Counted from the first letter of the stretch, positions 15,901 to 23,440 are shown. The stretch: 64,000 nt of DNA from Butyricimonas sp. Marseille-P3923 (GCF_900184685.1 NZ_FXXL01000007.1:1550001-1614000); one strand, 5' to 3'. The notes: generated by a model not told the origin, from the letters alone. Numbers and translations: made by a program.

Positions 15901-16254
15901 CAGTATCCCCAACACCTTTCCGGTCTGGTATATCGTATTCGTCACGGGACGGCTTAAAAACACCACGTTCGTTTCCAAACGTCGATCCCTCCTGACAAAA
16001 TCCACCCCGACAAAGATGACCATGATTCCCTGCACCAGACTATATAACCACGCGTTCAAATAAGGAATATAGGAAGGCAAAGCGACCTCCGCCCAAGAAC
16101 TAATTCCCCATCTTCCCCCTCCTTGCCATAACCATTGAAACCCGGTAATACCGACTAACACACAAATCATGAAAATCCAGAATAACTTCCCGCGTGCTAT
16201 CAGTCTCCGCTCGTAACGAGCTATCAGGCGAATATTGTCAAATGTCTTTCTCAT
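12958..16254 (-). CDS. ABC-2-type permease fused to an M1-peptidase-like region and a golvesin-like C-terminal domain
   Basis: 1098 residues. Residues 1 to about 275 hold roughly six to seven membrane segments in ABC-2 permease style (basic RRLIARGKLFWIFMICVLVG start). The rest is predicted extracytoplasmic: a beta-rich region recalling the N-terminal part of M1 aminopeptidases, then a helical part where the HExxH expected of that family is absent (the local sequence is GGIINHLLAAEEMYR). The last about 110 residues match the golvesin C-terminal-like pattern (PGVYDVLVYVPN ... IFADAVRWVPV). Similar permease/peptidase fusions are known in Bacteroidetes, usually beside an ATPase gene; none adjoins here. 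The domain reading is moderately confident; function is unknown. Confidence 0.6.
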   Translation of the reverse strand: MRKTFDNIRLIARYERRLIARGKLFWIFMICVLVGITGFQWLWQGGGRWGISSWAEVALPSYIPYLNAWLYSLVQGIMVIFVGVDFVRRDRRLETNVVFLSRPVTNTIYQTGKVLGILEVCLLMNVLTMACGMGVHLLFGEPGTFQPGIYLIYMVVLTIPSLIFVLGLGLIIVNQIKNHALAILILFALLGAFYFGTGEILWGVFDPWGRALPLLFSDVTGLAKPAWTVLQRGIFMLSGIGFILLAVGMMKRLSDRSRVIRIIRGIGIVFILAGVFDGFLYVGKFQGINARREMYRGVFQKYAGVDNVHVKTHDIRFRQAGERMYVTSELVLENERTNRLKNPILYLNPGLQVTSLRDREGNTLPFTREGQVVIVDRELDSGEELNLRMEYEGLIDEAVCYPDFTDKEFHDTHLVLFSRRPHQFFRHGWCYARVGDDYTFLVPECLWYPVSVPTVNILSPLTCRYDFTRYTLHVENVGERTAISQGNMNVKENVVSFENRNPLPRLSLSLGHYEKKSIVLDSLEMEIYHFPGHDFFERDYTVSADSVKILLQEPISQVWEYKGGDYPYRRFAVVEIPVNFIPYQRKGSVGSEFILPEMIFVPEKMYSAYYFRVQYWPWENDERTRFELESDALRNILVLNLQDGAFNCVAMFEDFGGIVASDKYPGVGGIINHLLAAEEMYRGPMIYFSEDMEYEEVVDYWDGKSLREALEDKDIKLNNLRILLDRKYAQIESHLRALVGRSELVDFAKDFKKRHAFAGIELDVFVQAFEARFGIDVRDILDKYYEGKMLPVFYVRDMKVELFEEEKYAQKIASCKVYNPSPMDGTVTILERGTSGEGGSSSGKHSFLVPARGCKEIRIVLGSDDYFFLDMNLCQNIPGNKLMEFGENRLEKTKNGRTGIWDTDSTVFLRKESGLVVDDDNVIIHEKKKREKLAAYFSEKTEHKKYEYIYDHERWTRVTSSECYGDIVKSAYYKIAGTGKSEVEWRVKIDAPGVYDVLVYVPNIQVTPARGTFIKGARLFYRIGSNEGMTDVEVILDNEDAGWISLGKFDFNAGEYSVLLSDRGGDSLSWEKTEDYGWEGDAVQLIFADAVRWVPVKR

Positions 16255-16284
16255 TTTAATACCAATTACATACCCATCCCTTCA

Positions 16285-16292
16285 CAAAGGTA
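16285..16292 (-). promoter_or_regulatory. -7 promoter box for the giant permease gene
   Basis: CAAAGGTA on the plus strand gives TACCTTTG on the minus strand, about 31 bp before the ATG at 16254. Confidence 0.4.
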
Positions 16293-16312
16293 GTTTTTAA
16301 AACTAAAAGATA

Positions 16313-16363
16313 AAAGCTAAAAACTAAAAGTTACGTATATTATAACTTCTAGTTTTTAGCTTT
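16313..16363 (-). terminator. 20-bp-stem hairpin between tldE and the giant permease gene
   Basis: Arms at 16313-16332 and 16344-16363 pair at 19 of 20 positions around an 11-nt loop. It lies after the TldE-type stop codon and is followed on the minus strand by a T-rich stretch, so it may terminate the tldD-tldE operon. The arms belong to the AT-rich CTAAAAACTAAAAG repeat family also seen near 18190. Confidence 0.5.
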
Positions 16364-16446
16364 CAGAATCCGGTTCATTCGTAAAATAAACCTGTAACTC
16401 GCCGCAGGCGAATGTAACCTGCAACCTGTAACTCGCCTCCGGCGAT

Positions 16447-18096
16447 TTATCTCTGCAACGGGAATTTCAATACCGGTTCTTTCTCTTTCTTCGGTTCAGA
16501 CTTGTTGATCTCCACGTCTTCAATCAAAATAGAAGCCGGGTAAATCAACGAAGACAACACCTGACGGTTCAAAATATAATTGGACACATTTTCCTTGCTG
16601 GAAATATCCAATACCCGTTTGATTTTCGACAGATTAATCGCGGAAACATCACCGAAACGAACCTGCGTTTCGCTACCGTCTTTCACGTCTACCTTGTAAA
16701 TCCGGGAAGCTGTTCCTGCCATACTACGCACGATATAGGCATAATCCAATCCCTCGTCCTTGGCTGCCTTAATCAAGGCCTTTTTCATCTTATCCTGCTT
16801 CGTACCTTTATCCACCTCGATATGAATTGTTCCCGGTGCCGTCACGTAAACAATGTCCTGTCCCGTCATCACGAATCTGGAACTACCCGTGGAATGAGGA
16901 GTCTTCAATGAAGGTACTCTCCCGTTCAACATCTGGCGTAAAATACCTTTATCCACCAGCGTCATCTCCTTTGCCGGAACAACACCTTCCGCGTCAATCT
17001 CGTAAGCTCCCAATAACGGTACCCCGTTATATTTATCCAACGTGCTGTAATTCTTTACCGTCAAACGGTTATCCATGATCTTTCTTCCGATACGTCCGTC
17101 CAAAGTCTTGGCTGCACCTCCACGACCGCCTTCAGGTTTCCGGTAAGCGAACAATCCGCCTTGATTCAACAAGTTGTTCGTGAAAATAGCTGAACTGGCA
17201 CCATCCTCGAAAAGCACCGGACCGGAATAAAACTCTTCCACCTCGGGAGCATCTTTCAATTTAATCAGATTCTCGGCAAAAGCTTTTACGTTTTTCTTCA
17301 GCTCTTCCAGTGAAGGCATATCCTGCGGACGAGCCACCAACACGGAATAGACATCTCCGATTTTCACGCCGTCCGCCGTGTTCACGAATCCCTGCGCATA
17401 GAAATTAACGTAAGAAACCGGTTGCTTCATGGTTACCCCTTCGCTGGTTTGCTTGTACACTTCCATATCCAGACCGCTGATACCCACGGATGAATTGTAA
17501 ATATCCTTGTAACCCTTGAAGATTGCGGAAAGTTCGCGAATCGCGTTTTCCCACTCTTTCATGTTAATATCATAGGGCTTGCTCTCCACTATTTTCGTGA
17601 TCGGCTCTGCCTTTACCAAATCAGGTAAAGCAGCCTCTTCCGGTGTTTGCGGGTTAGCTTTCAAGGCAGCCTCTTTAGCCGCAGATTCCTGTAATGCCCA
17701 TTTATAAGCGGCATCCGTCACCAACCAGTAGTTCTGACGAATCATATCATAATCCGCCTCGGCAGGCATACCTATTTTCAAGAATTGACCGATGTAACGG
17801 GAATCACTCGTGTTGTCATAATTTCCCAACAGCAATTGCGAAGAACCGATACCCATCCAAGGTAATTCCATTGAACTCGTGATAGCCCCCAACACTCCCG
17901 ATACCTCGAATTGACGATATCTTCCTAGAGAATAGGACAAATAAAACGGCTTATCCATTCCCGGCAAAGCCAAATTTTCCTTATTTCTCTGCAACTCATC
18001 CTGCATGGCTTTAAAAATCACCTGATCTTGCTCGCTTTGTGCGACAACCGGACCGAGCAGCAGGAAAAACAATAATAGTGATAATATATATTTCAT
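16447..18096 (-). CDS. TldE/PmbA-like partner subunit with signal peptide
   Basis: 549 residues. An N-terminal signal peptide (residues 1-19, VVAQS) precedes a PmbA/TldD fold. At the position where the TldD-type partner has its HExxxH, this protein reads SSAIFTNNLLNQGG, so it lacks the zinc site and is the TldE/PmbA-type non-catalytic subunit. The C-terminal half (LKTPHSTGSSRFVM ... VLDISSKENVSNYIL) is typical of the family. Known TldD/TldE pairs form a heterodimeric metalloprotease that trims unstructured peptides in the cytoplasm. Both members here carry export signals, so this pair probably works in the periplasm. It follows the TldD-type gene in one operon. Confidence 0.85.
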   Translation of the reverse strand: MKYILSLLLFFLLLGPVVAQSEQDQVIFKAMQDELQRNKENLALPGMDKPFYLSYSLGRYRQFEVSGVLGAITSSMELPWMGIGSSQLLLGNYDNTSDSRYIGQFLKIGMPAEADYDMIRQNYWLVTDAAYKWALQESAAKEAALKANPQTPEEAALPDLVKAEPITKIVESKPYDINMKEWENAIRELSAIFKGYKDIYNSSVGISGLDMEVYKQTSEGVTMKQPVSYVNFYAQGFVNTADGVKIGDVYSVLVARPQDMPSLEELKKNVKAFAENLIKLKDAPEVEEFYSGPVLFEDGASSAIFTNNLLNQGGLFAYRKPEGGRGGAAKTLDGRIGRKIMDNRLTVKNYSTLDKYNGVPLLGAYEIDAEGVVPAKEMTLVDKGILRQMLNGRVPSLKTPHSTGSSRFVMTGQDIVYVTAPGTIHIEVDKGTKQDKMKKALIKAAKDEGLDYAYIVRSMAGTASRIYKVDVKDGSETQVRFGDVSAINLSKIKRVLDISSKENVSNYILNRQVLSSLIYPASILIEDVEINKSEPKKEKEPVLKFPLQR

Positions 18097-18190
18097 CGTA
18101 TTAATTTTAGATTTAATGATTTTAGATTTTAGATTTCCCCGCTCATGCCAACACTCCTTTTAACTCTAAATTCTAAACGTCAAATTTCTT

Positions 18191-19894
18191 TTAGTTTTTA
18201 GCTTTTTTCTCCAATCCCGGAGCCGATAAAATCGGTAAAATATCCTGTGATTTGGCTTTCCGTTGCGTTTCTACTTTGTTTACCAAAATAGTCGGAGAAA
18301 TTGCCGTAACAGGGATAGAACCGGACTCGGCACCACACATACCCGTGAATACACGAGCGTCATTTCCCGCGTAAATAATATTCGAGAACATGGAAAGGGG
18401 AGTTCCGATCAGATCCACGCCGCGTACCAATTGGTCGGGACGACCGTCCGCGAACACTTTGTACACTTCCAACGGGGTAACGTTAAAGGAGTTCGTTCCC
18501 CCTTTTCCGGTGAACGTGAATCCACTCGTTACCTCTTTAAAGAAATAACCGTATTCTTTACCTTGTTTTTTCACTTCCTCGATCAACAATTGGCGCAACT
18601 CTTCCGGAGTTTTCGGGTTAGAAGTCTCAATCACCAAATTAGACTGGCGAGATACCGGATCAAATCCCCCCATAGCCCGCGCGTGCCCGTTCGAGCGAGG
18701 ATGCCCGTCAATCGGGGTGCGAGTCATCAGGAACTCGTTCAACTTGCCGTTCACAACCACGTCTACCCGTTCAGCCTTCACACCTTGGTCGTCATATTTA
18801 TAGAAACCGTTCAAATCCTCCCCGGCATATTCCCGGATTGTCGGGTCATCATACACGTGCATATCAGCAGGCAACACGTACTCACCAACCATTTTTTTGA
18901 ACGTCTGTCCGTCACTCTCGCTCTTCATGCGTTGTCCTTCAACACGGTGACCGAATATCTCGTGGAAGAATACCCCGCTGGCAGGACCGGACAACAAAGC
19001 CGGACCGGTGTAGGGATCTACCATCGGAGCGACACGCAATGCTTCAAGAGTTTTTACCATTTCTTTCGCGTCGGCGATGATCTTGTCGTTTGACGGCAGA
19101 TCTTTCGGATCATAAGCAAAATAAGAAAGATTCAACGGCAATTCCATTCCGTCGTCAGCCTTCGTCTCCCCGAATACCATAATCCGGGCATACGGCAGAT
19201 TCTGAACAACCTCCGTACCTTCGCTATTCACGAAATAACGTCTTTCCACGGTATAAATCATCATAGCGTCACCTTGCATGATTCCGGGTTGATTTTTGAA
19301 CACGGCGGAAATTTCCTTCAACCGTTTCGCCCACTCGTCCAGATCAATTTTAGTTTTTTCTACCGGAAGCGGAGCCTCGTAATACTTTTCTACCGGAACT
19401 TCCGAGAAATAAGGAGCCTTATCCTCTTCCTCCACGTTCACCGTCGTCTGCGCTTTGGTTCTCTGGTACATATCCACGGCAAACTTGTAACGGTTGTTTG
19501 TCTCGTTCCAGATAGCTTGACGAATGGCATCTTCATTATTATCCTCGTCCAAAGGCAATCTGGCTGACGAAGGCTGTTGCGCCCCCATCTGGGCAAACTT
19601 GAAATTATCTAATGTTGCATCTCCCAAACGAATTTGCGGTACTAAAGTCCGGGAACGATATTGTTGACTGTTCATCAACGCCCCGAAAGAAGTGGATACC
19701 ACGGACGTGGTCACATCAATAACCCTGTAATTCATGTGATACGGGGGAAACTCTTCGCCTTTCAGTTCCTTCATCTGTTGTGCCAACTCTTCCTTGAGTA
19801 AACTCAACAACTTATCCTGTGCCTGCCCGTAAGTTTTCGGTACAAACAACAAGGTGAGAAAGCAACTCAAAATAATCCATACTGTTTTTCTCAT
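18191..19894 (-). CDS. TldD-like metalloprotease catalytic subunit with signal peptide
   Basis: 567 residues from the Met at 19894. An upstream in-frame extension to 19960 is unlikely because the promoter's -7 box (19957-19964) overlaps it and because this Met opens a clean signal peptide (MRKTVWIILSCFLTLLFV). The zinc motif HEIFGH lies at residues 311-316 with the following RVEG, as in TldD, and the C-terminal Cys-containing MCGAESGSIPV matches the conserved third-ligand region. The predicted activity is cleavage of extended peptides together with the downstream TldE-like subunit. Export is unusual because the well-studied enzyme is cytoplasmic. Confidence 0.87.
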   Translation of the reverse strand: MRKTVWIILSCFLTLLFVPKTYGQAQDKLLSLLKEELAQQMKELKGEEFPPYHMNYRVIDVTTSVVSTSFGALMNSQQYRSRTLVPQIRLGDATLDNFKFAQMGAQQPSSARLPLDEDNNEDAIRQAIWNETNNRYKFAVDMYQRTKAQTTVNVEEEDKAPYFSEVPVEKYYEAPLPVEKTKIDLDEWAKRLKEISAVFKNQPGIMQGDAMMIYTVERRYFVNSEGTEVVQNLPYARIMVFGETKADDGMELPLNLSYFAYDPKDLPSNDKIIADAKEMVKTLEALRVAPMVDPYTGPALLSGPASGVFFHEIFGHRVEGQRMKSESDGQTFKKMVGEYVLPADMHVYDDPTIREYAGEDLNGFYKYDDQGVKAERVDVVVNGKLNEFLMTRTPIDGHPRSNGHARAMGGFDPVSRQSNLVIETSNPKTPEELRQLLIEEVKKQGKEYGYFFKEVTSGFTFTGKGGTNSFNVTPLEVYKVFADGRPDQLVRGVDLIGTPLSMFSNIIYAGNDARVFTGMCGAESGSIPVTAISPTILVNKVETQRKAKSQDILPILSAPGLEKKAKN

Positions 19895-19956
19895 GTGTGT
19901 AATAGTTTTAATCTTGTAAATAATAAATAGTCTGAAAACACGCACTATTTTCGATA

Positions 19957-19988
19957 ACAAATATAAAACGATTCTGTATGGTTACAAA
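19957..19988 (-). promoter_or_regulatory. Promoter of the tldD-tldE operon
   Basis: On the minus strand a TTTG (19985-19988), a 20-bp spacer and TATATTTG (19957-19964) form a near-perfect Bacteroidetes promoter, with about a 55-nt leader before the start at 19894. Confidence 0.65.
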
Positions 19989-20133
19989 ATGCAATCGATT
20001 TAAATTTTAGTTAAACCCGAGAAAAAATAAAAAAAGGGGATTTCCCATCACGGTACTTTCACCCTCCTAGACAAATTAGAATTCAAAAAACATTACATTT
20101 ACATGTAACTATCTTGTAAAAAAAAACGTTTTC

Positions 20134-20254
20134 AAAAAAGCCTCCGGTTATTAAATAGAACGTCAACTCGGATTTAACAAAAAAAGTGTATGCACACTTC
20201 CGGAGGCTTATTCCTTCATTTGTGCTATACACTTCTTTATTATTTCTCGAATTG
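20134..20254 (-). ncRNA. Small RNA candidate ending in a large-loop intrinsic terminator
   Basis: A minus-strand TACCTTTG box at 20261-20268 would start a transcript of about 120 nt. It ends with GCCTCCGG (20140-20147 on the plus strand) pairing with CCGGAGGC (20200-20207), followed by six T residues (20134-20139). The loop contains an additional hairpin (AAGTGT/ACACTT, 20184-20199). No meaningful ORF lies inside; the only in-frame start gives a three-codon peptide. Alternatives are a long attenuated leader of tldD or a terminator for the small membrane-protein operon upstream. The remaining bases of the 19989-20402 gap show only an imperfect hairpin near 20378-20404. Confidence 0.4.
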
Positions 20255-20260
20255 ACAAAG

Positions 20261-20268
20261 CAAAGGTA
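20261..20268 (-). promoter_or_regulatory. -7 box of the small RNA candidate
   Basis: The plus strand reads CAAAGGTA (TACCTTTG on the minus strand). The -33 region is T-rich but has no exact TTTG. Confidence 0.35.
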
Positions 20269-20402
20269 TAGATTTCTTTATTAAAAACCACATAAAAATA
20301 AAATAATTTATACTTTAATTCCGACCTTCAATATTCCACCTGTTACCTCCCTACTATATTCTTCGCCAATATAGCACACCTATTACACTATGTGTAAATA
20401 GG

Positions 20403-20576
20403 TTAATCAAATCTTCCTATTCTCTTTCCCCATCGTCGTTTCAACCAAGCCACAACCACGGAACTCACGATTCCCCCGATAATACTGATCACTCCGGCAA
20501 ACAAATGATCTGCCATCTGCGACAACACCGAATTAAAACTCAATGTCGAGAACATTCCTATTATAAAATAATTCAT
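20403..20576 (-). CDS. Small single-pass membrane protein at the end of the phage-like module
   Basis: 57 residues from the ATG at 20576. A longer frame to 20666 would need a TTG start and would translate the AT-rich repeat, so it is rejected. A hydrophobic helix (AGVISIIGGIVSSVVVAWL) is followed by a strongly basic tail (KRRWGKRIGR). I recognise no named family. It follows the second DUF6266 gene and may be a membrane-anchored accessory of the lysis-like cassette, in the manner of the small hydrophobic proteins seen beside amidases in Bacteroidales. Confidence 0.5.
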   Translation of the reverse strand: MNYFIIGMFSTLSFNSVLSQMADHLFAGVISIIGGIVSSVVVAWLKRRWGKRIGRFD

Positions 20577-20578
20577 AC

Positions 20579-20604
20579 GATTGAAAGTTGAAAATTGAAA
20601 ATAA
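20579..20604. repeat. AT-rich intergenic repeat (TTGAAAATTGAAA family)
   Basis: Tandem TTGAAAGTTGAAAATTGAAA units. The same family recurs at about 21301-21332, 21989-22022 and 36149-36180. Confidence 0.5.
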
Positions 20605-20667
20605 TAGAAGCCAGCCGCCCCGACGCAAAGCCCCGTGCGACTGAAATCTAAAATCAAAAATGGCAAA

Positions 20668-21294
20668 TCAAGAAATCAATAAGCTGTCCGATGCCATCTT
20701 CCCATTATCCAGCGTGGCGAAGCAATACGCTTTAACCTTAGTGTTATCCCACTCATCCGGTAGCGCGTAACTCGTGCTACCACCTTCACCGCGGACTCTC
20801 AACGTTATTAATCTCGCCCGCTCTCGTACCGTCTCGTACAACACGCCATACACTTGATCTCCGGCAAACGCGTACCCATCCTCTTCCTCTTGCATCTCTT
20901 GCACAAACTGGAACTTCTTACTTTCCTCATCGTAATTCACGGTCACCTTTGGCGGATTAAGCATCCCCGCGGCAACCTGCAAAAGATCGAAATCTATTGT
21001 TCCCACGTTTTTCTCATCCACGGTTACCGCTTTCATATTCCGTGCCACGAAAGCATTCGACGTGGTCCCGTTCCCCACACCCGCGAAGCCTTTCCGAATG
21101 ATCGGCAGAAGACTTCGGGATAACTGTACCACAGCTTTCATTTTCGCCCGCTGTACCAGTATCTCCGGTGTCGGGTTGTCTTTCCTTGAAAAAACTTTCG
21201 CTTTCGCGATATTTTTCCTTCTCGTGTAACACAACGTGATGTTACCTACTGATTTTCTCGCTTTACCTAACAAATAAGAATTAAATTCTGCCAT
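20668..21294 (-). CDS. DUF6266 family protein (distal copy)
   Basis: 208 residues. The N-terminus has the family layout: a short LLGKARKSVGNITLCY segment, then RKDNPTPEILVQRAKMKAVVQLSRSLLPIIRKGF, then a variable beta-rich half ending in an ALPDEWDNTKVKAYCFATLDNGKMASDSLLIS strand pair. Family knowledge: DUF6266 proteins are common in Bacteroidetes, have about 210 residues and no assigned function; the resemblance of the second half to an Ig- or fibronectin-like sandwich is my inference. A second, divergent copy opens the same operon at 24063. No signal peptide is seen. Confidence 0.75.
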   Translation of the reverse strand: MAEFNSYLLGKARKSVGNITLCYTRRKNIAKAKVFSRKDNPTPEILVQRAKMKAVVQLSRSLLPIIRKGFAGVGNGTTSNAFVARNMKAVTVDEKNVGTIDFDLLQVAAGMLNPPKVTVNYDEESKKFQFVQEMQEEEDGYAFAGDQVYGVLYETVRERARLITLRVRGEGGSTSYALPDEWDNTKVKAYCFATLDNGKMASDSLLIS

Positions 21295-21300
21295 AAAACA

Positions 21301-21332
21301 ATTGAAAATTAAAAGTTGAAAATTGAAAATTT
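21301..21332. repeat. AT-rich intergenic repeat (TTGAAAATTGAAA family)
   Basis: Units of ATTGAAAATTAAAAGTTGAAA directly upstream of the DUF6266 start, matching the run at 20579-20604. Confidence 0.5.
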
Positions 21333-21370
21333 ACTTATTCTGTGATTGCCGATTAAACGATTCCGTAATT

Positions 21371-21435
21371 ACAAAATCATAAATCGGAAATCACTCAATC
21401 AAAATCGAAAGTCATAAATCATAAATCATAAATTT
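21371..21435. repeat. AT-rich intergenic repeat (AATCATAAATC family)
   Basis: Repeated CATAAATC units at the 3' end of the amidase gene. They overlap its last codons, so the gene's natural C-terminus may be set by the repeat. Confidence 0.5.
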
Positions 21436-21977
21436 TTAAACGCCTCTTCCAACGCCGGTCCCGGATTCTGTTTTCTTGTTGTTATATCCGAGTGGCCTAC
21501 CACGTTCTTGATCGGGTAATGTTTTTGAAGCAATCGGCAAACTTGTGCCAATACCTGAACCTGTACCCGCGTGTAGCGATGCCAAAAAGTCGGCACGTCC
21601 CCCTTGTCAGCCGTGTACACCTCTTCTACCGGGACCTCCCGACCACATTCGGCAAAAAACTTTTTCCCTTTCTACCGGAGTTTCCCGAGATTATCCAACT
21701 CGATCCCGATAGAATAATGATTCAATTCGGCACGTCCCGCGTACCAGCTTCTTCCGGCATGCCATGCCTCGATATTGAACGGCACAAGTTGAAAAACTTT
21801 CCCGTCCCGCCCGATTACCAGATGTGCCGAAGCCGCCACATCCGGCCGGGTAAGATAAATCGCGGAAGATTCACCACTCACACCCGCGGTATAATGCAAC
21901 ACGATCATATCCGGCTCCTTTAACGGGCGTGTATTCTTCGAACACACCAAATGCACCACCCCATCCCCGTCACCCAT
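21426..21977 (-). pseudogene. N-acetylmuramoyl-L-alanine amidase (Amidase_2) interrupted by one in-frame amber codon
   Basis: From the ATG at 21977 the frame encodes an Amidase_2 domain: HYTAG (zinc His), SAHLVIGRDG, WHAGRS, NHYSIGIELDNLGKLR, then a TAG at about 21672-21674. The same frame continues without another stop through KGKKFFAECGREVP, PTFWHRYTRVQVQVL and VVGHSDITTRKQNPGPALEEA to 21426. The zinc-binding Asp expected in the terminal RKxDPGP motif is Asn here. An upstream Met at 22028 would only add translated AT-rich repeat. The intact gene would be an endolysin-like peptidoglycan amidase of about 183 residues. It is either a decayed gene, a sequencing error or, less likely, subject to readthrough. 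Confidence 0.75.
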
Positions 21978-22079
21978 CAAACGATGGTTGACAATTGAAA
22001 ATGGAGAATTAAAAATTGAAAATGCCATACTAAATAATTTAAAGTTTAAAACCTAATCGACAATCATTAAATCACTGAA

Positions 22080-22448
22080 TTAGCGCCGCTTGCGCGTGAA
22101 AGCCTGCATGATTTTCTCCCCGCTCCTTCCCACCACGTATCCGCCTATTCCGATTTCCAGTAAATCCCAGAAGCGGGAAGTATCGGAGAGAATCGGCAGA
22201 CTCGTGAAAGTACCGACAAGAACAATCAAGGCAAATATCAACATTACCAACGGTCGCCACGAGCGTTGTAACCAATTGCCACGAGCTTCTTCCACCAACA
22301 CGGCAGTCCGAGCTTCCATCACCCGTTGTTCCCACTCCATGAACACCCGCAACAGATCCGTTTCCAGTTGCTTTTTCTCCCTCGCCGGGAGCGTCAGGCG
22401 ATCGACCAACTCGCCAACCGCACTGACAATTCCGGTTACAGGCTTCAT
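22080..22448 (-). CDS. 3TM-type (GTA-like) phage holin family protein
   Basis: 122 residues. An amphipathic N-terminal half (VGELVDRLTLPAREKKQLETDLLRVFMEWEQRVMEARTAVLVEEA) precedes NWLQRSWRPLVMLIFALIVLVGTF, a second hydrophobic stretch (FWDLLEIGIGGYVVGRSGEKIMQAF) and a basic tail. The WRP in the first membrane helix followed by GGYVxGRxxEK is the pattern of the three-helix holin family of phages and gene transfer agents. The role would be pore formation in the inner membrane. It lies immediately upstream of the amidase, as in a phage lysis cassette, and overlaps the HTH gene by 4 bp. Confidence 0.8.
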   Translation of the reverse strand: MKPVTGIVSAVGELVDRLTLPAREKKQLETDLLRVFMEWEQRVMEARTAVLVEEARGNWLQRSWRPLVMLIFALIVLVGTFTSLPILSDTSRFWDLLEIGIGGYVVGRSGEKIMQAFTRKRR

Positions 22449-22714
22449 TTCCAGCCTTGAATTTTAATAAAATCCGACGGGTAATAATACCTCCTCCCAC
22501 AAATCTGACATTTCCGCACCTTATCTTTCTCCGCGTACCGATCCAAAGTGCGGCGGTGAATCTCCAATTTTTTGCATAAAGCCTCCTCACTCATCATCTG
22601 CTCGAAAGGAGATTGTTTCAATTCCCGCAACCTCGACTCGATCATGCACAAACGCAGAGAAATACCTTCTTGCAGCTCGACTACCGTCACCAGTAACTTT
22701 TCATTCTTTTCCAT
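22445..22714 (-). CDS. Small HTH DNA-binding protein (phage/MerR-excisionase type)
   Basis: 89 residues. A coiled N-terminus (residues 1-40) is followed by a helix-turn-helix: MSEEALCKKLEIHRRTLDRYAEKDKVRKCQICGRRYYYPSDF. The arrangement of helix, recognition helix (RRTLDRYA) and a YYYPSDF wing is typical of small excisionase- or replication-type HTH proteins that accompany mobile elements in Bacteroidetes. A CQICG pair is present, but no full zinc site is visible. It overlaps the holin gene by 4 bp and is likely a local regulator of this cassette. Confidence 0.6.
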   Translation of the reverse strand: MEKNEKLLVTVVELQEGISLRLCMIESRLRELKQSPFEQMMSEEALCKKLEIHRRTLDRYAEKDKVRKCQICGRRYYYPSDFIKIQGWK

Positions 22715-22741
22715 CGTTCATTGTAATAAAGATTAATATTA

Positions 22742-23440
22742 TCACCATCTCCTCGCATCCAATTTTTCAATATGATCTTCCAGCGACGTCCTCAATCGCT
22801 CGATCAACGCCGTCGGGTGGGGCCTTGCCAGCGACTTGCTGATCAACGAGTAATAATCCGGGTTCAAAGGCAGATTCCATACCCGACAGAAAAAACGAAT
22901 AAACTCCTTTTCCGTCATATCCCCCGTCAGACACCGCACGATACCCGAACGATAGAAACAAGCCAACAACTCCCCCAGTTCCATATCGTCTAACGACAAG
23001 GTAAACACGGAAGGCAACACCGCTGGTTCCGAACAAAAACATCGGGCATAACGCAGGTACGACTCTCTCTGCACCAGCACGAAACGATTGATCATTTCCC
23101 GTGTATCGGCATCCAGCTGTTTGAACTGCACCAACTCATCTCCCCGCATAATCCTCAAGTAGCGATGCAATGTCCCGTCTTTCCGGGGTGAGAACACCTC
23201 TTCCAATTCCAACACCCGTTCGCTCAACATCTTCCAGATCATAAAACTCCGCTGTCCCCGGACTGCAGTCTCCGCCATCATCGGACAAACCGCCAATTCC
23301 AGATCCAAAAGTTCCAAACGCATCCCCCCTTCCCATTCATAACCGTTATAACGAATCGGAGCTGCAGGATCGCCCGTCAATTCCGCCTTTGCCTCAAACA
23401 ATAGATTCAAGTACTTCAATAAATCATTTTTCTTGCTCAT
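22742..23440 (-). CDS. RteC-like helical protein
   Basis: 232 residues, predicted all-helical and soluble. The C-terminal third (MELGELLACFYRSGIVRCLTGDMTEKEFIRFFCRVWNLPLNPDYYSLISKS...ALIERLRTSLEDHIEKL) follows the pattern of the RteC C-terminal domain, known from CTnDOT where RteC activates element excision genes. The N-terminal part is less similar. It starts inside the stop codon overlap (4 bp) of the first DUF6266 gene, so it is translationally coupled. A regulatory or DNA-binding role is inferred from this resemblance. Confidence 0.55.
   Translation of the reverse strand: MSKKNDLLKYLNLLFEAKAELTGDPAAPIRYNGYEWEGGMRLELLDLELAVCPMMAETAVRGQRSFMIWKMLSERVLELEEVFSPRKDGTLHRYLRIMRGDELVQFKQLDADTREMINRFVLVQRESYLRYARCFCSEPAVLPSVFTLSLDDMELGELLACFYRSGIVRCLTGDMTEKEFIRFFCRVWNLPLNPDYYSLISKSLARPHPTALIERLRTSLEDHIEKLDARRW

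Noticed and set aside
18263-19093. 276-codon plus-strand frame
   Set aside because: Antisense shadow of the TldD-type gene, whose zinc motif and family match are unambiguous.
20577-20666. N-terminal extension of the small membrane protein
   Set aside because: Requires a TTG start and would translate the TTGAAAATTGAAA repeat.
21977-22028. Upstream start of the amidase
   Set aside because: The extra residues (AFSIFNSPFSIVN) are translated AT-rich repeat; the internal ATG directly precedes conserved sequence.
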